DNA of 64,000 bases from Hofstenia miamia (Eukaryota > Xenacoelomorpha > Acoela): positions 1,472,155-1,536,154 of the forward strand of contig SCFE01000039.1 of assembly GCA_004352715.1 (NCBI GenBank), given 5' to 3'. The position numbers and the translations under genes are program-made. Every line of letters begins with the position of its first letter. Position 1 is the first letter of the stretch. Of the stretch, positions 24,601 through 38,200 are shown one piece after another. Below the pieces are notes generated by a model, which saw nothing but the letters and a program-made list of their open reading frames with translations, had not been told where the DNA came from and searched no databases.

Positions 24601-27600
24601 TCTAATTTACTTAAAATATTTTCTCAGTCAAAATTTGATGTTTTTTCAATTTAACAATCATTGCATTCTTGGAATTAATGATGGTACTTAGATGCGAAAA
24701 CGATAATGTCGACATGAAGCCACGACTAGCGAAGATCGATCGCTCTGTTATTTCGTCAAATTTAAGTATGTCTAATTTCATTAGATTTTTATAATTATAA
24801 ATTATCTTGTCTAATTTTGCCCATGGGTTTCCATTTTTGGTTAAAAATTTAAATGAATTTAATAGGCCAAGTGATGTAGACAGTATCATTGTAATCTTTG
24901 TGATTTTTGCAACGATGTACATCCACATGCTGAGCAATTGTTCCGGAATGCACGGGTAGACTTTACTGTCAATCTCAGTCAATTTCTTTGTTTTATTCTT
25001 TCATTCATCAATCAATCACATCCCAGTTTTGGTTAATTTGAATTGAATATTAAATCTTAGATGATTTTGAGTTTTTAAAGAGATGTTCAATAACATTGCT
25101 GCATGCCAAGGAAACTGAGTCACTAATTACCTTCTATAAATATTAAGATTTTGGGCATNAACTTAAGCAACATTGTTCAGTCCAAATTGCTGGTTGATTC
25201 AGGGCAAGAAAACATCCTTTAGAATCTTAATATACTCCTTTGTATTGATCCTTTGCTCAGCTTTAAAGAAATGTGGCGGCATCATAGTTCCATCACTTGC
25301 CACCGCCCTAAAACCATCACGCTGATTGGGTTCTTTTACTAAAATAGAGAAGGCACATGAACCGCTGGCGTTCAGTCTTTCCAGACTGGTTGAAGTATTA
25401 AAAATGTCATACACGATAAGGAAACCAGTTTAGTGAACTTGATAATATTTGAGTACGAATACCCGACACGAGCAAAAACAATTACTGCTGATAAATTCTG
25501 TTGTTCCATTTTATGCAGGCCGTTTAGAGCATTGATTTTATTAAATATACACTATCAATATGTAATTGGTGATGGACTTTTGTGATATAATATGAATAAG
25601 TCCATGCACAAATGAATACAAATGCTTTTTAAATATTAAAGTACTATAAAATGTTTGGTAATTTTTTCCTGATTTATCTGCAAGACCCTATATATTAAAA
25701 CTTTTTATTTACTAGACAATCTTTGCTTCCCACGAAAGTGGGGAAAAAAATTGGAGTTAATGTTTTCGAAATATGTTATTTTAGTTTATATTTCAGTGGA
25801 TCATTTAGATACATGATTTTTTAGTTTTTCAATTTAAGAATATTTATTTAATCATGCTTAAAACAAAACTAATTACATAATCCTTAACATTGACATTTAT
25901 AAGCAAAAGGTTTTTTACGATTCACATGTGGAGACTAAATAATTACTGATTAATATAATCAATTTTTGATGTCCCATTTACATTTTAATTAAAGCAAATC
26001 ATGTAAATGTTTTTCATTTAGGTCCATTTTCTAATTTACTTAAAATATTTTTTAAAATATTTTCTCAGCCAAAATTTGATGTTTTTTCAATTTAACAATC
26101 ATTGCATTCTTGGAATTAATAAACGTACTTAGATGCGAAAACGATAATGTCGACATGAAGCCACGACTAGCGAAGATCGATCGCTCTGTTATTTCGTCAA
26201 ATTTAAGTATGTCTAATTTTATTAGATTTTTATAATTATAAATTATCTTCTCTAATTTTGTCCATTGGTTTCCATTTTTGGTTAAAAATTTAAATGAATT
26301 TAATAGGCCAAGTGATGTAGACAGTATCATTGTAATCTTTGTGATTTTTGCAACGATGTACATCCACATGCTGAGCAATTGTTCCGGAATGCACGGGTAG
26401 ACTTTACTGTCAATCTCAGTCAATTTCTTTGTTTTATTCTTTCATTCATCAATCAATCACATCCCAGTTTTGGTTAATTTGAATTGAATATTAAATCTTA
26501 GATGATTTTGAGTTTTTAAAGAGATGTTCAATAACATTGCTGCATGCCAAGGAAACTGAGTCACTAATTACCTTCTATAAATATTAAGATTTTGGGCATT
26601 TATATGTCTGCTAGATTTTAAGTTTATTGATTTCATCGTTTATGATGCTACTCTATTAGAAATAATATTCATGGAAATTTTCTTCCATAGTGATTTGTAA
26701 GAAAAATACAGTGTTTTTATTATTGGGGTTTGAGTATACTACCATTGCCAGAAATAAAACATATTTGATTAAAGCTTAGTGCATAATTTATGTACAAGAA
26801 CTTTGGATTTAATTAAAATAAATGTACTCTAGTCGAATCAATGAAAATGTCTTTTAGTTTCTTTGAATACGTGACTCAAGTTGATGTTTCTAACTTTAAG
26901 TATTTTCAAAAAAGCATTTTTTTAAAAAATATCTTGTTCAACCATTCTAAAATGAAAATTCTGAACAACCTTTTTTATTTTTGTTGATTTTTACTTAAAT
27001 AGTTACTGAATGTCAATTAAGTTTCTCATGAAAAAATTACTTTCACTGTGTGACATATCCATTACTAATTTAGCCTAGAATTTGATAATATAAAAAATTG
27101 AACACACAATTTTTTAATATTTTTGCTAATAGTTTTTTCGAAGGAAGGTGGGCTAAAACTTGTTTTCATATTTTTTAAGGTAGAAAAGAAAGTATTTTAA
27201 GATCTTTCTTAAATCAGTAATTTCAATTACCTATACCAAAAAACAATTTTTTCGATATTTGAAGAAATTTAAAATTATCAAAATTGGATTGCTTAAAGTG
27301 TTTTAACAAATTTATTTTGCACATATTTCTGTAGGTTTAAAATTATATGAATATTTTGAAATTTCATTTGAGTTTATTTTTTTCAGAAATTTGCATTTTT
27401 GAACATGCTTAAGAGCATGTTTTTTACATGTATACGATTTATGTCTTTCAAGTGTACTGTACTTTAACAAAACAGGTGTAATATTAATCTTCCAAAGTTG
27501 CTATTGGTATATGCAACAGCACATTTTTAGTATCTTTGAGCAAACTTCAAAACTAAAAGACTCATTGTCATGTTTGTGTTTTTGTGTAATAAGACTAAAA

Positions 27601-30600
27601 CAATCAAATTTTCTGAATTAGGTATAAACTTTCTTATTTTGTTTGATTCAATAAAAATTGCGAGATAAGTTTAATTAAAACAGACAAATATCATTATCAC
27701 CATTTAATCCACAAAGTACAGAATAAATTTACATCCTAATTTTATGATTTGTCTTCCTTTTCCAGACATCTTAAATGTCGTAGAGATTGGATGTACGTAC
27801 TAAAAATTAGAAGACTCCAATCAACCGTCTACCATGAAATACCCATGTTGTCGTCTCCACTATTCAGTCTGCATCACATTTCATTAATCTGCCTTCAAAA
27901 TGTTGAAAATTAGGACGTTGAAGCACAGGCAGGATAGCTAGCTCTTCAAAAATTTAGCTCTGTATGAATGAAATCGCGATGCTTGTGTTAATACTATTAT
28001 TACATGTAATATTAAATTTTGTAATTAGGTAAGTATGTCAATGTTGTCCTATATACCAACAGATTATTTTCGAGGATATATCAGATTAATGCTTAATTTT
28101 TTGGCATGGTTTTTTAGTCATTATTGAGTGTTTGATTGTAAAGTTCTACAATGGCTACTCTAGTTAAAGCTGAAAACTTGGCCTAGGAGTTCAGATTATG
28201 TCTTCAATTAATGCCATGTAACATAATTAAGAGGAATATGAAACTATGTTTTCCAGGCTCTCCCACAAATAAAGGTCATTGATGCCAGTTTGAAAATAAT
28301 TATCGAGCAAGATTACCAGTTTGTTGAAAAAAGTAAATTTTCAAGGTTACTTTTTTCAATCATATGACTGCAAATAGGTTTTTGATTGAAATAATTTTGA
28401 AGTATAAAAATGTTTCAGTGTATAGTTTGTTAAAAAAAATTATATGCTTCAGTCAATGGTTCTAAGTACATAAACCTTCAATATCAATTTTTTACAGAGT
28501 GTTATTTTCAGGCTATTTCACACTTCTAATGATTCCTTTTTTCTAAAACATATTAAGTCTTTAAAAATAAAATAAGGGTTAGAATTATCAAAAATGTGCC
28601 TTCTCAAAAACTGGTCCAACAGACATCCCATAAATATTCTGATTGACTAATTTTAATTTATATTTTCTACAACTAATTTGGTAATGTTTTGTGTTTGATT
28701 TTCATGTTCTAAAACTTCACAGAGTCTAGCAAACATTTAATTGAATTAATTAAGATTTAATTATATTTGACTTCCATACAGCTATCACTAATTACCGCAA
28801 AATATCGTATCGCATTTCCGTTGACGTCACTAATTAATTTCTAATCATGGGAAATATAAAAGATAGAGATGCTTTTAGCTTATTTTTGCTTGTATAATTC
28901 TTTATGCGTAAAAATGCACCTGATTTTATATACGCCTCTACGATTTCATTATTACAATGCTATTGATATATTGTTTCTATGCAAGAAGTAAACAAGAAAA
29001 TAATAAACTTAAATATATTTTGCAAGAAACATTATAAATGACTAATAATGGATAATCAAATTAACATATATGCTTAGTAAAGTCTGAATAAATTGTCAGA
29101 AATTCTTCTNTCATTATTGAGTGTTTGGTTGTAAAGTTCTACAATGGCTACTCTAGTTAAAGCTGAAAACTTGGCCTAGGAGTTCAGATTATGTCTTCAA
29201 TTAATGCCATGTAACATAATTAAGAGGAATATGAAACTATGTTTTCCAGGCTCTCCCACAAATAAAGGTCATTGATGCCAGTTTGAAAATAATTATCGAG
29301 CAAGATTACCAGTTTGTTGAAAAAAGTAAATTTTCAAGGTTACTTTTTTCAATCATATGACTGCAAATAGGTTTTTGATTGAAATAATTTTGAAGTATAA
29401 AAATGTTTCAGTGTATAGTTTGTTAAAAAAAATTATATGCTTCAGTCAATGGTTCTAAGTACATAAACCTTCAATATCAATTTTTTACAGAGTGTTATTT
29501 TCAGGCTATTTCACACTTCTAATGATTCCTTTTTTCTAAAACATATTAAGTCTTTAAAAATAAAATAAGGGTTAGAATTATCAAAAATGTGCCTTCTCAA
29601 AAACTGGTCCAACAGACATCCCATAAATATTCTGATTGACTAATTTTAATTTATATTTTCTACAACTAATTTGGTAATGTTTTGTGTTTGATTTTCATGT
29701 TCTAAAACTTCACAGAGTCTAGCAAACATTTAATTGAATTAATTAAGATTTAATTATATTTGACTTCCATACAGCTATCACTATTTACCGCAAAATATCG
29801 TATCGCATTTCCGTTGACGTCACTAATTAATTTCTAATCATGGGAAATATAAAAGATAGAGATGCTTTTAGCTTATTTTTGCTTGTATAATTCTTTATGC
29901 GTAAAAATGCACCTGATTTTATATACGCCTCTACGATTTCATTATTACAATGCTATTGATATATTGTTTCTATGCAAGAAGTAAACAAGAAAATAATAAA
30001 CTTAAATATATTTTGCAAGAAACATTATAAATGACTAATAATGGATAATCAAATTAACATATATGCTTAGTAAAGTCTGAATAAATTGTCAGAAATTCTT
30101 CTGGACGATTTTCAAATGCATGAAGCGCTTGCAGACGAAGCACCTCTAAGTACATTACATGGAGATGTGTTCAATTGAGTTGCAGTTCAATAGTTACAAA
30201 ATGATATTTTGAAATTTAGTATTTAATTTTGTCCAACTTTCATAAAACAATGCTAAATTGAATTTGCTCTCGAAAAGCTATTAGAAAAGGCTGCTTCAAC
30301 TGCTCGAATGACTAAAAGGCAAACTTCAAAGGCCTTGGAGTTTTCCACAAGTAGTTTGATTTTAAGCACGTTTACAATTTCTATTATTTGCTAGTATGTG
30401 TTTAAACAGCGCTTGAGAACTCACATAACTCGACTACTTCTTAAGCTGTCGAAAGTACTAGATGATAACAAGGAGGTGTGACGCTTCTTTAAGTAACTAA
30501 GGCAGACAGTAATTAGTTTGCTTGAAAACAAATTTTAGTATGAGTGCTACTGGATAACATAAATTGCTTATGTATGTTTTGTTCTCATTTTCGTTCAGTT

Positions 30601-32249
30601 ATATTCATCCAGAATTTTTAGAAATAGTAAAGCAAAAATGTGTAATTTAAGCAGGGATGAATTACTCGATATAATTTTAGGAATATATAGATTCAAACCT
30701 TGTTAATAATACCCAATGATCGATTTGAGTCGGGGTTATAGTACAATCGACAGACTAAACAGTGAGTGAAACCACGATCCATGTCTGGATTTGCCCCTAG
30801 AATTGTGACCACTGGTTTAATAATGATAATAATATAGTGACTCCTGGCGCGCTGATCTGTGTTAAGTCTGATCAACATAGTAAAGCCGAATCCCGAACTT
30901 CAGTCGAGAGGGTTGCGCCTCTCCGCTTTGGCCAAACAAGGCTACTAACTGTGATAACTAAATGAGCACCTTCTGCAGCTTATAATCGCTATGATACAGA
31001 AAAATCGCCTCACATATGGCACAGCAAACGCTGGTGCTTGACTTATCCCATAGGCCAGAAGAAAAGAGGTATCTCTGATATATCTGCCCCCATTAGACGG
31101 TATTCATAAAACTGGCCACCATCAGCAGTCTTGCTAGCAGTGTTTCTACTACGTCGAGGCCTTTCTTACACAAACCAACACACAGACTACACCATCAACA
31201 CCGCCTGCACATGCACAGAGTACACGTAGCCTCACCTTCTTTTATCCTGGTGCTCATCGTCCACAGTAGGTACGGGGATCCGTACAGCGACGCGCCGTCA
31301 TGTATTAGTTAATCGCCACCATTCGGCAACTGCCTTCGCCTTTCCCCATTGCTGGTTAGCTTAACCGGGAACCACCGCGAGGAGGGTAATTGACCTTTCT
31401 GTTCCCATGACATGAGTACAAATTTCCACCCCCGCAACCACTGTATCCAACTCAACCGAGACCCGCGCAATTTTCAAAAAAATTACCACATTTTACACGG
31501 AAAAATGTACTTTTCCCGCAATAAAGTATTTTTCATTATAAAATGGGTCACCTTGCAGTATACATAAATGAATTTCTACAATGTAGGTGTTAACTTAATG
31601 GGTGTGTGAGTGGTTGCGTTTGTATTTTTGTATATATAGACTTCTGTATACAACATGAACACAACAAAGAAATATCAGTTTATAATGTTCCGGATGTAGA
31701 ATAATACAAGACTGGATATTCCATCTAATTCGTCATTTTACATAATACTTTGTATGATACTGTATATGTTTAGCATATTTAGTACAACATGCAAAATGAT
31801 TTTATAGTAATTTCTAGATGCGATAATGATTTTATAAGAACATACGTTTGTAGAACAATATTAATCTATTGATTTATATTAATGTATTGATGACAGCCTG
31901 TGAAATATGTAATGTGAAATGATGCCCTCATTCTTAATAGTATTTACTCAAAGCCATCTTCACAGTCTTAAAAAACTGCCCAAGGCACATCCACCCTTAC
32001 TGATAGTTAATATCAACCTTTTTGAACAGAAAACTATGTTTTATAGGTTCTATTGTTTTATCCAAAACTCTTAGTTATGCAATTGTCTAAACATTACATT
32101 TTAGCTCTTAAATTTACTAGCAAGAACACCGACCACGTGGCTTGCAAGTGTAAAGGTGAAAGCAGTGACAATCAATTCATCTTCAGTAAAAAGGCTAAAG
32201 TTGCTCGGGCATGTAAGATTTTATATTTTACTTCACAATTGTTTTAAAG

Positions 32250-32285
<36 letters not shown>

Positions 32286-35200
32286 TAAGCTTATCTACGT
32301 TATAATTAAATAAGAACAAAGAAGAAAATTGAATGATCTGGGATTATTCTCTAAAGACCACAATTTACTTTTTGTAGTTAGTGTAGTAAACCTTATAAGA
32401 GATGTTTAAAGTTCTTTGTAATCAAACAGACAACTTTTAGATAAGTAAAGAGTAACACAATTTCTCGAATATGAAAACTAAAGCCGAATGTCTGTCCGAA
32501 TTTCACAAATTTGAATCAAATTATGAAACATCTTTCCAACAAAAGAGTAATTGCCGTAATAAACAAATCAATTATGCACGATTTGCTAAAAATGCAGCTT
32601 TATCTGACAAAAAAAGCGTACATAATGTTAATGGATGTAATTACCAAACGCGAGGATGAAAGCTACTTTCTAACATTGTTGCCTCCATGCTCCACTGCAT
32701 GGCGCCGGGTTGACTTCACACGAGGTCATTGGTGCCAGCAATCCTGTTTTCGTTCCATATCACTTAAAATATTGCTGGACAGTTATTACTTCACACCTAA
32801 TCAATTATTGAATAAACACCTATTACATAATATTGTGTGGAATATTTATTGATTTTGACGGATATTATTAAACCTTTGAGGTTTAGGTTTATAATGGAAT
32901 AAGGTATTAATTCTCTTATTGAATTAGCTGTGATCATCCAAACCCACTTTTTTCGCTAAAGCTTGATTTTTCATATAAAAAATAATTTGTCCCATTGAGC
33001 AATTTCAAATTAATACTTTGTTTATACTGACACTAATTGCAAAATTTTCATAAATTGATTAAACTATAATATTTGTGACTAATTCTAACTTTGTAATGCA
33101 ATGAATTAATTGTTTATCTAATAGTGTGTGTTCTAGAAAAACCTGTTCTTTAAGCACTTTCATAATTTGTTTAGTGCAGTCTGAAGAACTCTGCAATTAG
33201 TAAAAACTCTTGAGTTTAATTGACATGACTTTTTGACCCATTATTTCTTGTCTGAAGAACTCTGCAATTAGTGAAAACTCTTGAGTTTAATTGACATGAC
33301 TTTTTGACCCATTATTTCTTTTACTTAAATTTTTTGTTAGATTGTTATATAAATGTAATATAAAATTCCTTTAGCTATTAATTCTGTAAGTGGTTTCAGT
33401 CTATTTTGTTGTGTTTTTCAAATATTCATTGCTCTTGCTTTGAACTTTGAAGGATGCATCTCTCTTAAGATACATTTGCCCTTTGAAACGCTTTTTTGTT
33501 AAGTGCCTTAAGCTGTCTAGGAATTTTAAAATTTTTTTATAATTTATTGTACTAATATACAAACTCCTAAAGTACCACATGAAAGAGGCTTGTGTGTTTT
33601 TTCATTTTCGTCTGAAAATCCCGTCTTGATCGTTTGTCAGCGTTACTACCTCTGTTCTGTCTCATTGGGGTGCGCTGCTACCTGACTCTATGCAGTTTGA
33701 GTGATCTATCTACGTAAAAAGCAAATGCTAGCCTTTATCCTAATTTCCTGAATATTGAGAATGCCAAGAATTTGAAACTTTTTAAAAATTTTAAATTTTC
33801 AATGAATAATCCTGAATCTTTNNNNNNNNNNNATGAAAGAGGCTTGTGTGTTTTTTCATTTTCGTCTGAAAATCCCGTCTTGATCGTTTGTCAGCGTTAC
33901 TACCTCTGTTCTGTCTCTATGAAGTTTGGGTGATCTATCTACATAAAAAGCAAATGCTAGCCTTTATTGGACCTCTTATGTCCTTTCCACCTCCTAATTT
34001 CCTGAATATTGAGAATGCCAAGAATTTGAAACTTTTTAAAAATTTTAAATTTTCAATGAATAATCCTGAATCTTTTCAAGTACTTCAGGCGCAGCAATAT
34101 ATTTTTGTGGTTATGATTTTTTCAGGATTTGCAAATTTCATAATAGGCTTGGAAAAAATTGCTCTAAAATGTGGAAAACAGTTTCTTCTTTTAAAACGAC
34201 ATAGACAGTTTAGGGCTAAACATTGTAAATCATAACTGAGTTTTGCCCAAATTTTCTAATATTTTCACTAATCTAGGGAAATTGTTTCTTCTCGTTGTCA
34301 TTGAAAATATATGATTATTAATTCAAAACAGAGAAACTTTAGTTGTCTTTGATTCAAAATTGAAAAAATTTCTAAGTAATATTTTCTCCATAGAATTAGC
34401 AGTTTAAATCGAATCAAATTTTTTATGTGGCCTAAGTCCAGGCCTAATTAACTCTTTAATAGAGTTAAAAATTTCAGATAATTTGTTAATGACAACACTA
34501 GTTGTGCAAATTGTTTACATCATATGAAATTAATACACTTTTTAGAAATTAAAATAAAATCAATATTAAGATTGACATGTACATGTACAATTTAGTGTAA
34601 ATTTTGTTTCTTTTCAATATTAAGGAAGTTTGACCTTCAGAATGTAGTTTATTTCTAGAAGCGGTACTTGACTCGATGGATATTCCCTAACGAGTTTTAA
34701 CACACTGTGTATGCATACTCACTGAGTCATCAACCTATTGTTTGAGACCGAATGCCTCTGGTTTATGTATACTAAATTCCTTGTGTTTATTTTCCAATTT
34801 CGATTTCTTATCAAAATAGATTAATATTTAAGTTAATGGGAAAGACCACACTTGTTTTACATTTAACTTTTAATCAACCCCTCCCATTTTCACAGCCGAA
34901 ACCTACACTTTGAAGTGTAATTACCAAGCAATACTTTAGATCACACAACTTAAATAGAATTGCAATGAATAAAATATAGCAAGTTCAATTGCAACTGGTC
35001 TGTCTATTTGCAATTTAAAATAGTAACCAGTTATTTGACATTCCATGTACATTCTGATTATCTGTTTGAAATATAAAAGATATTACTAAATGTATTTTAG
35101 ATATTAAAGATCACTTTGCACAGTGGCCTCTTTCTCAGCGAACTGAACTGGGAAAAACTGCAACTTTCTACTGTAAGCCTCCCAAAGCCTATCCTGATGC

Positions 35201-38200
35201 AATTGTTAGCTGGGAGAAAGATGGAAAACCCATAGATCTCACCGATGTAAGCATTTTATTTATGCTTAAGACTGGTAATGAACTTTTGCAATATTAACTT
35301 TACAGATCAGTTTAATGAGTTGCATATAAAACTTCACACTTTAATTCTTTAAGTATACATAGAGATGTATGATTTTTACATTCTTTTATATTTGGATTCA
35401 TAACAATGGCAATACTTTTGCGGTTGCTACTGCTAGACATCTTTGCATGAATTATAAGGAATTGAATGTCTAAAGTTGAACTAATTGCATGTTTTTCAAT
35501 TTCGTAGAAGTTACCTGTCAATCCTGTTTCTATGAAAGAAATATTCAACTTCATTGAACAAATTGATTAGTTGATCTCTTTATGCAATGATTTGCAGACA
35601 AAAGTCTTTTATGGTACCTGTGTCGCCTTCTATAATCCTCCAACAATAACAAACAATCCACACACCGTTGGTTTACATTTTTATAGCTACATATCTTAGT
35701 GATTGTTAATCAATTACTTCTGACAATTCCCACTTGTCGTACCTCATAAAGATTATAAAATTTATGCTTCCATATTAATATATATCTATCAAAACGTGAA
35801 ATAAAAATTTATAGACAGGCGCCATTGATGGTAACCCATTACCTAACGGTCCAAATCCGCTCATTCTTTAATGGAATTAAGGGCTTAAACATCGAGACGG
35901 ACCGCCGCTTATGCTTTATCAGCAGTATTTGTTGTTTAGTTAAATGCTCTCTTCGACAAATTTAATTCACTTTACGTTCTGCTCTTCAATTCTCAGCAGA
36001 CGAGTGCCTGATAAATTTTGTACTTGAAAAATTCGAATTTCAATTAACGCTTGCATTTTAGCAATTGCCCAGTTGCATGCTTATCTACAAGCAATGGAAT
36101 GCTACTTCCCTTTTTTAAGTATTAAGTGCTAATGTAACATCCTTGTTTGTATTGACATAGATTACAGCATTGTTACTACAAATCATATACTGTAATACAT
36201 TATAAGTTTATAATGGATTTTATCTTCGAATTAGATTCAATTAATATAACCAGAAAACAAGTTGAATATTCAAAGTATCTAAATGTCAAACTATTCGCAA
36301 AATTTCCCTAAGCTTGGATTAAAGACAATTTCAGTATCGTTTATTGTAACAAAAACCTCTTTTTTGATAATGGAATGGAAAAATATATTTCAATAAAATT
36401 GCGTATTTGTTGTTTTCAATTGCTCTTCTTTGCTGCATTTCAACATATTCAGTCAGTTCTGAGCTGACGCTAACATTTTTAAGTTCTGTGCTTTTAGAAA
36501 GTGGACAAGTATTAAGTCGGTGTCTCGAACTAGCTTCATTTGTAATTTCAGAATATGCTTAAATTTACTTTATAAAAATTGTAAATTACATTACACATTG
36601 AAATTGTGTAATGGGATCACTACAAGATATTTGGAGTAAATTTTAGACTTAGTAAATGATAGCATTTCATGTTCAAATTCAAATCACATTTGAAATGAAC
36701 CTTGAAATTTATTGTTTGCTTTGCATTGTCAAGTATAACATGACAGAAATACAAGAGCAGCTTCTACCTAAACCATAAACACTAAATCCTATCATGACAT
36801 GATATAAATGCCATTTTCCTGATAATGATTTTGCGGTTCCATGGAGACTTACTAAGCCCTTATAAGCAAACTATCAACTAACCCTAATTAATAGCATTTT
36901 TTTATGTTGTTCATCATTGATGAGTTTCCCAACAATTGCAATGGTTTCTTTAAAATGTTTTAATTTTTACTGATGCGTTTTTAGAGTGCCATTATCATCA
37001 TGCCAACTTCTGGTCTTCATATCAGCAAGGTGAAACAGTCACATAAAGGAAACTATACATGTATCGCTAGAAATGTGGTTGGACAACGGAAAAGCAATAG
37101 TGCTGAACTCATAATAGCAAGTACGTCTGCTCGTAGAGCTACACTTTATTCTAATATATTTTACTCTTTTGAATTTTAAGTATCAATTTTTTAGAAAGTA
37201 TCAATTTCTAACAGGCCATAAATTTCAAGAATCGTATGTATTTCTGGTGTGACCAATGTACCACAAGGATGCATCCTGGCGTACATGATATTCAACCTAT
37301 ATATGTATTGGAATAGGAATAGTGATCACATAAATTAGGCAAAACAAAAATTGGTTTCAAAGAATGATTTTAACGAAAGAATAGTATGTTATGCGCCATT
37401 AAGCAATGACTTAGAATTAAAGTTTATTCGAAATATGGAGAAATCGTCTGGACACATACATGCGAAAAATGCAATGGTATATTACAGTGTTTTCCATAAC
37501 ATCAATTTGAATAGCGAGATTAATCGCTATAACGTTTAAAAAATATTATGCTTAAGTGACTAAATGGGTGCTAGTAGGGATCAATGTTTTTTATCTCTAG
37601 GACATAGATAAGATGTTGTACATTATAGTTATAGGACACATTTTATTTCAAGATGTTTATTTACGTGTATATTATTTGAATATCATTTATATTTTTTACT
37701 TTGATGGTTCAAAATTCCTTTCATTTCTAATTTCAATAGAAGGTCTTAAAATTGTACTATGAACTGTTATGGTTTAGTTAACGGTCAATGGTCAGAGTGG
37801 AGTTCCTTCAGTCAGTGCTCATCTCCATGTGGACGGGCTACAAGGGAGCGAAAACGGAAATGCAATAACCCACGACCCTCAAATGGTGGTAATTTCTGTG
37901 TAGGAAAAAGCATAGACACAGAAATATGTACCACACCCTGTGTCGTAGATGGCGGCTGGTCCGATTGGGAGTCCTGGGCAGTTTGTAGTCCAAGTTGTGT
38001 TCAGCATAGAAGTCGATCTTGCAATAATCCAAAACCTCTGAATGGACGAGATTGTTCTGGAGGTGTTCTTGAAGCCCAGAACTGCACAGGGGGCTATTGT
38101 AAAAAAGGTACGTTTCGAAGAAACGATACATCTTATCTAATTCTAATATTTTGACATGGTTGTTCTCGTTAGCTAAATTTCTGAATTGATTAAATGTGTG

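Larger units (their letters stand above)
23361..27765. other. unc5 intron 3
   Basis: About 4.4 kb, mostly two diverged copies (23766-25158 and 25160-26599) of a segment carrying a mariner-type transposase relic on the minus strand. From 26600 to 27765 the DNA is AT-rich with no recognisable feature. Confidence 0.55.
27867..32104. other. unc5 intron 4 (predicted)
   Basis: About 4.2 kb. It is dominated by a 992-bp segment present twice around a single N (28118-29109 and 29111-30102) and a GC-rich repeat-like island (about 30690-31480). No additional Ig1 exon was convincing here. Confidence 0.5.
32213..35100. other. unc5 intron 5
   Basis: About 2.9 kb. It has an AT repeat (32246-32280), a 71-bp tandem duplication (33180-33321) and two allelic-looking copies around an 11-base N run (33579-33821 and 33833-34075). 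Open frames in 32471-32852 and 33888-34235 look like chance ORFs. Confidence 0.55.

Noticed and set aside
24611-24982. 123-codon minus-strand frame, also open in the repeat copy at 26052-26423
   Set aside because: No recognisable domain. Most differences between the copies change the amino acid, as expected for non-coding DNA; its openness in both copies reflects recent shared origin.
32471-32852. Overlapping frames of 62 and 113 codons after the Ig1 exon
   Set aside because: No match to any UNC5 segment or known domain, and the unc5 phase chain is complete without them.
33888-34235. 115-codon frame starting in a duplicated segment
   Set aside because: It begins inside an assembly-type duplicate, is AT-driven and has no recognisable domain.
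37759-37777. In-frame ATG before the TSP1 repeats as an alternative start
   Set aside because: The bases end in a TTTAG acceptor whose phase fits exon 7 exactly, so they are intron; a start here would have no signal peptide.
37838-38131. 97-codon minus-strand frame opposite the TSP1 exon
   Set aside because: Shadow of the strongly supported TSP1 coding strand.
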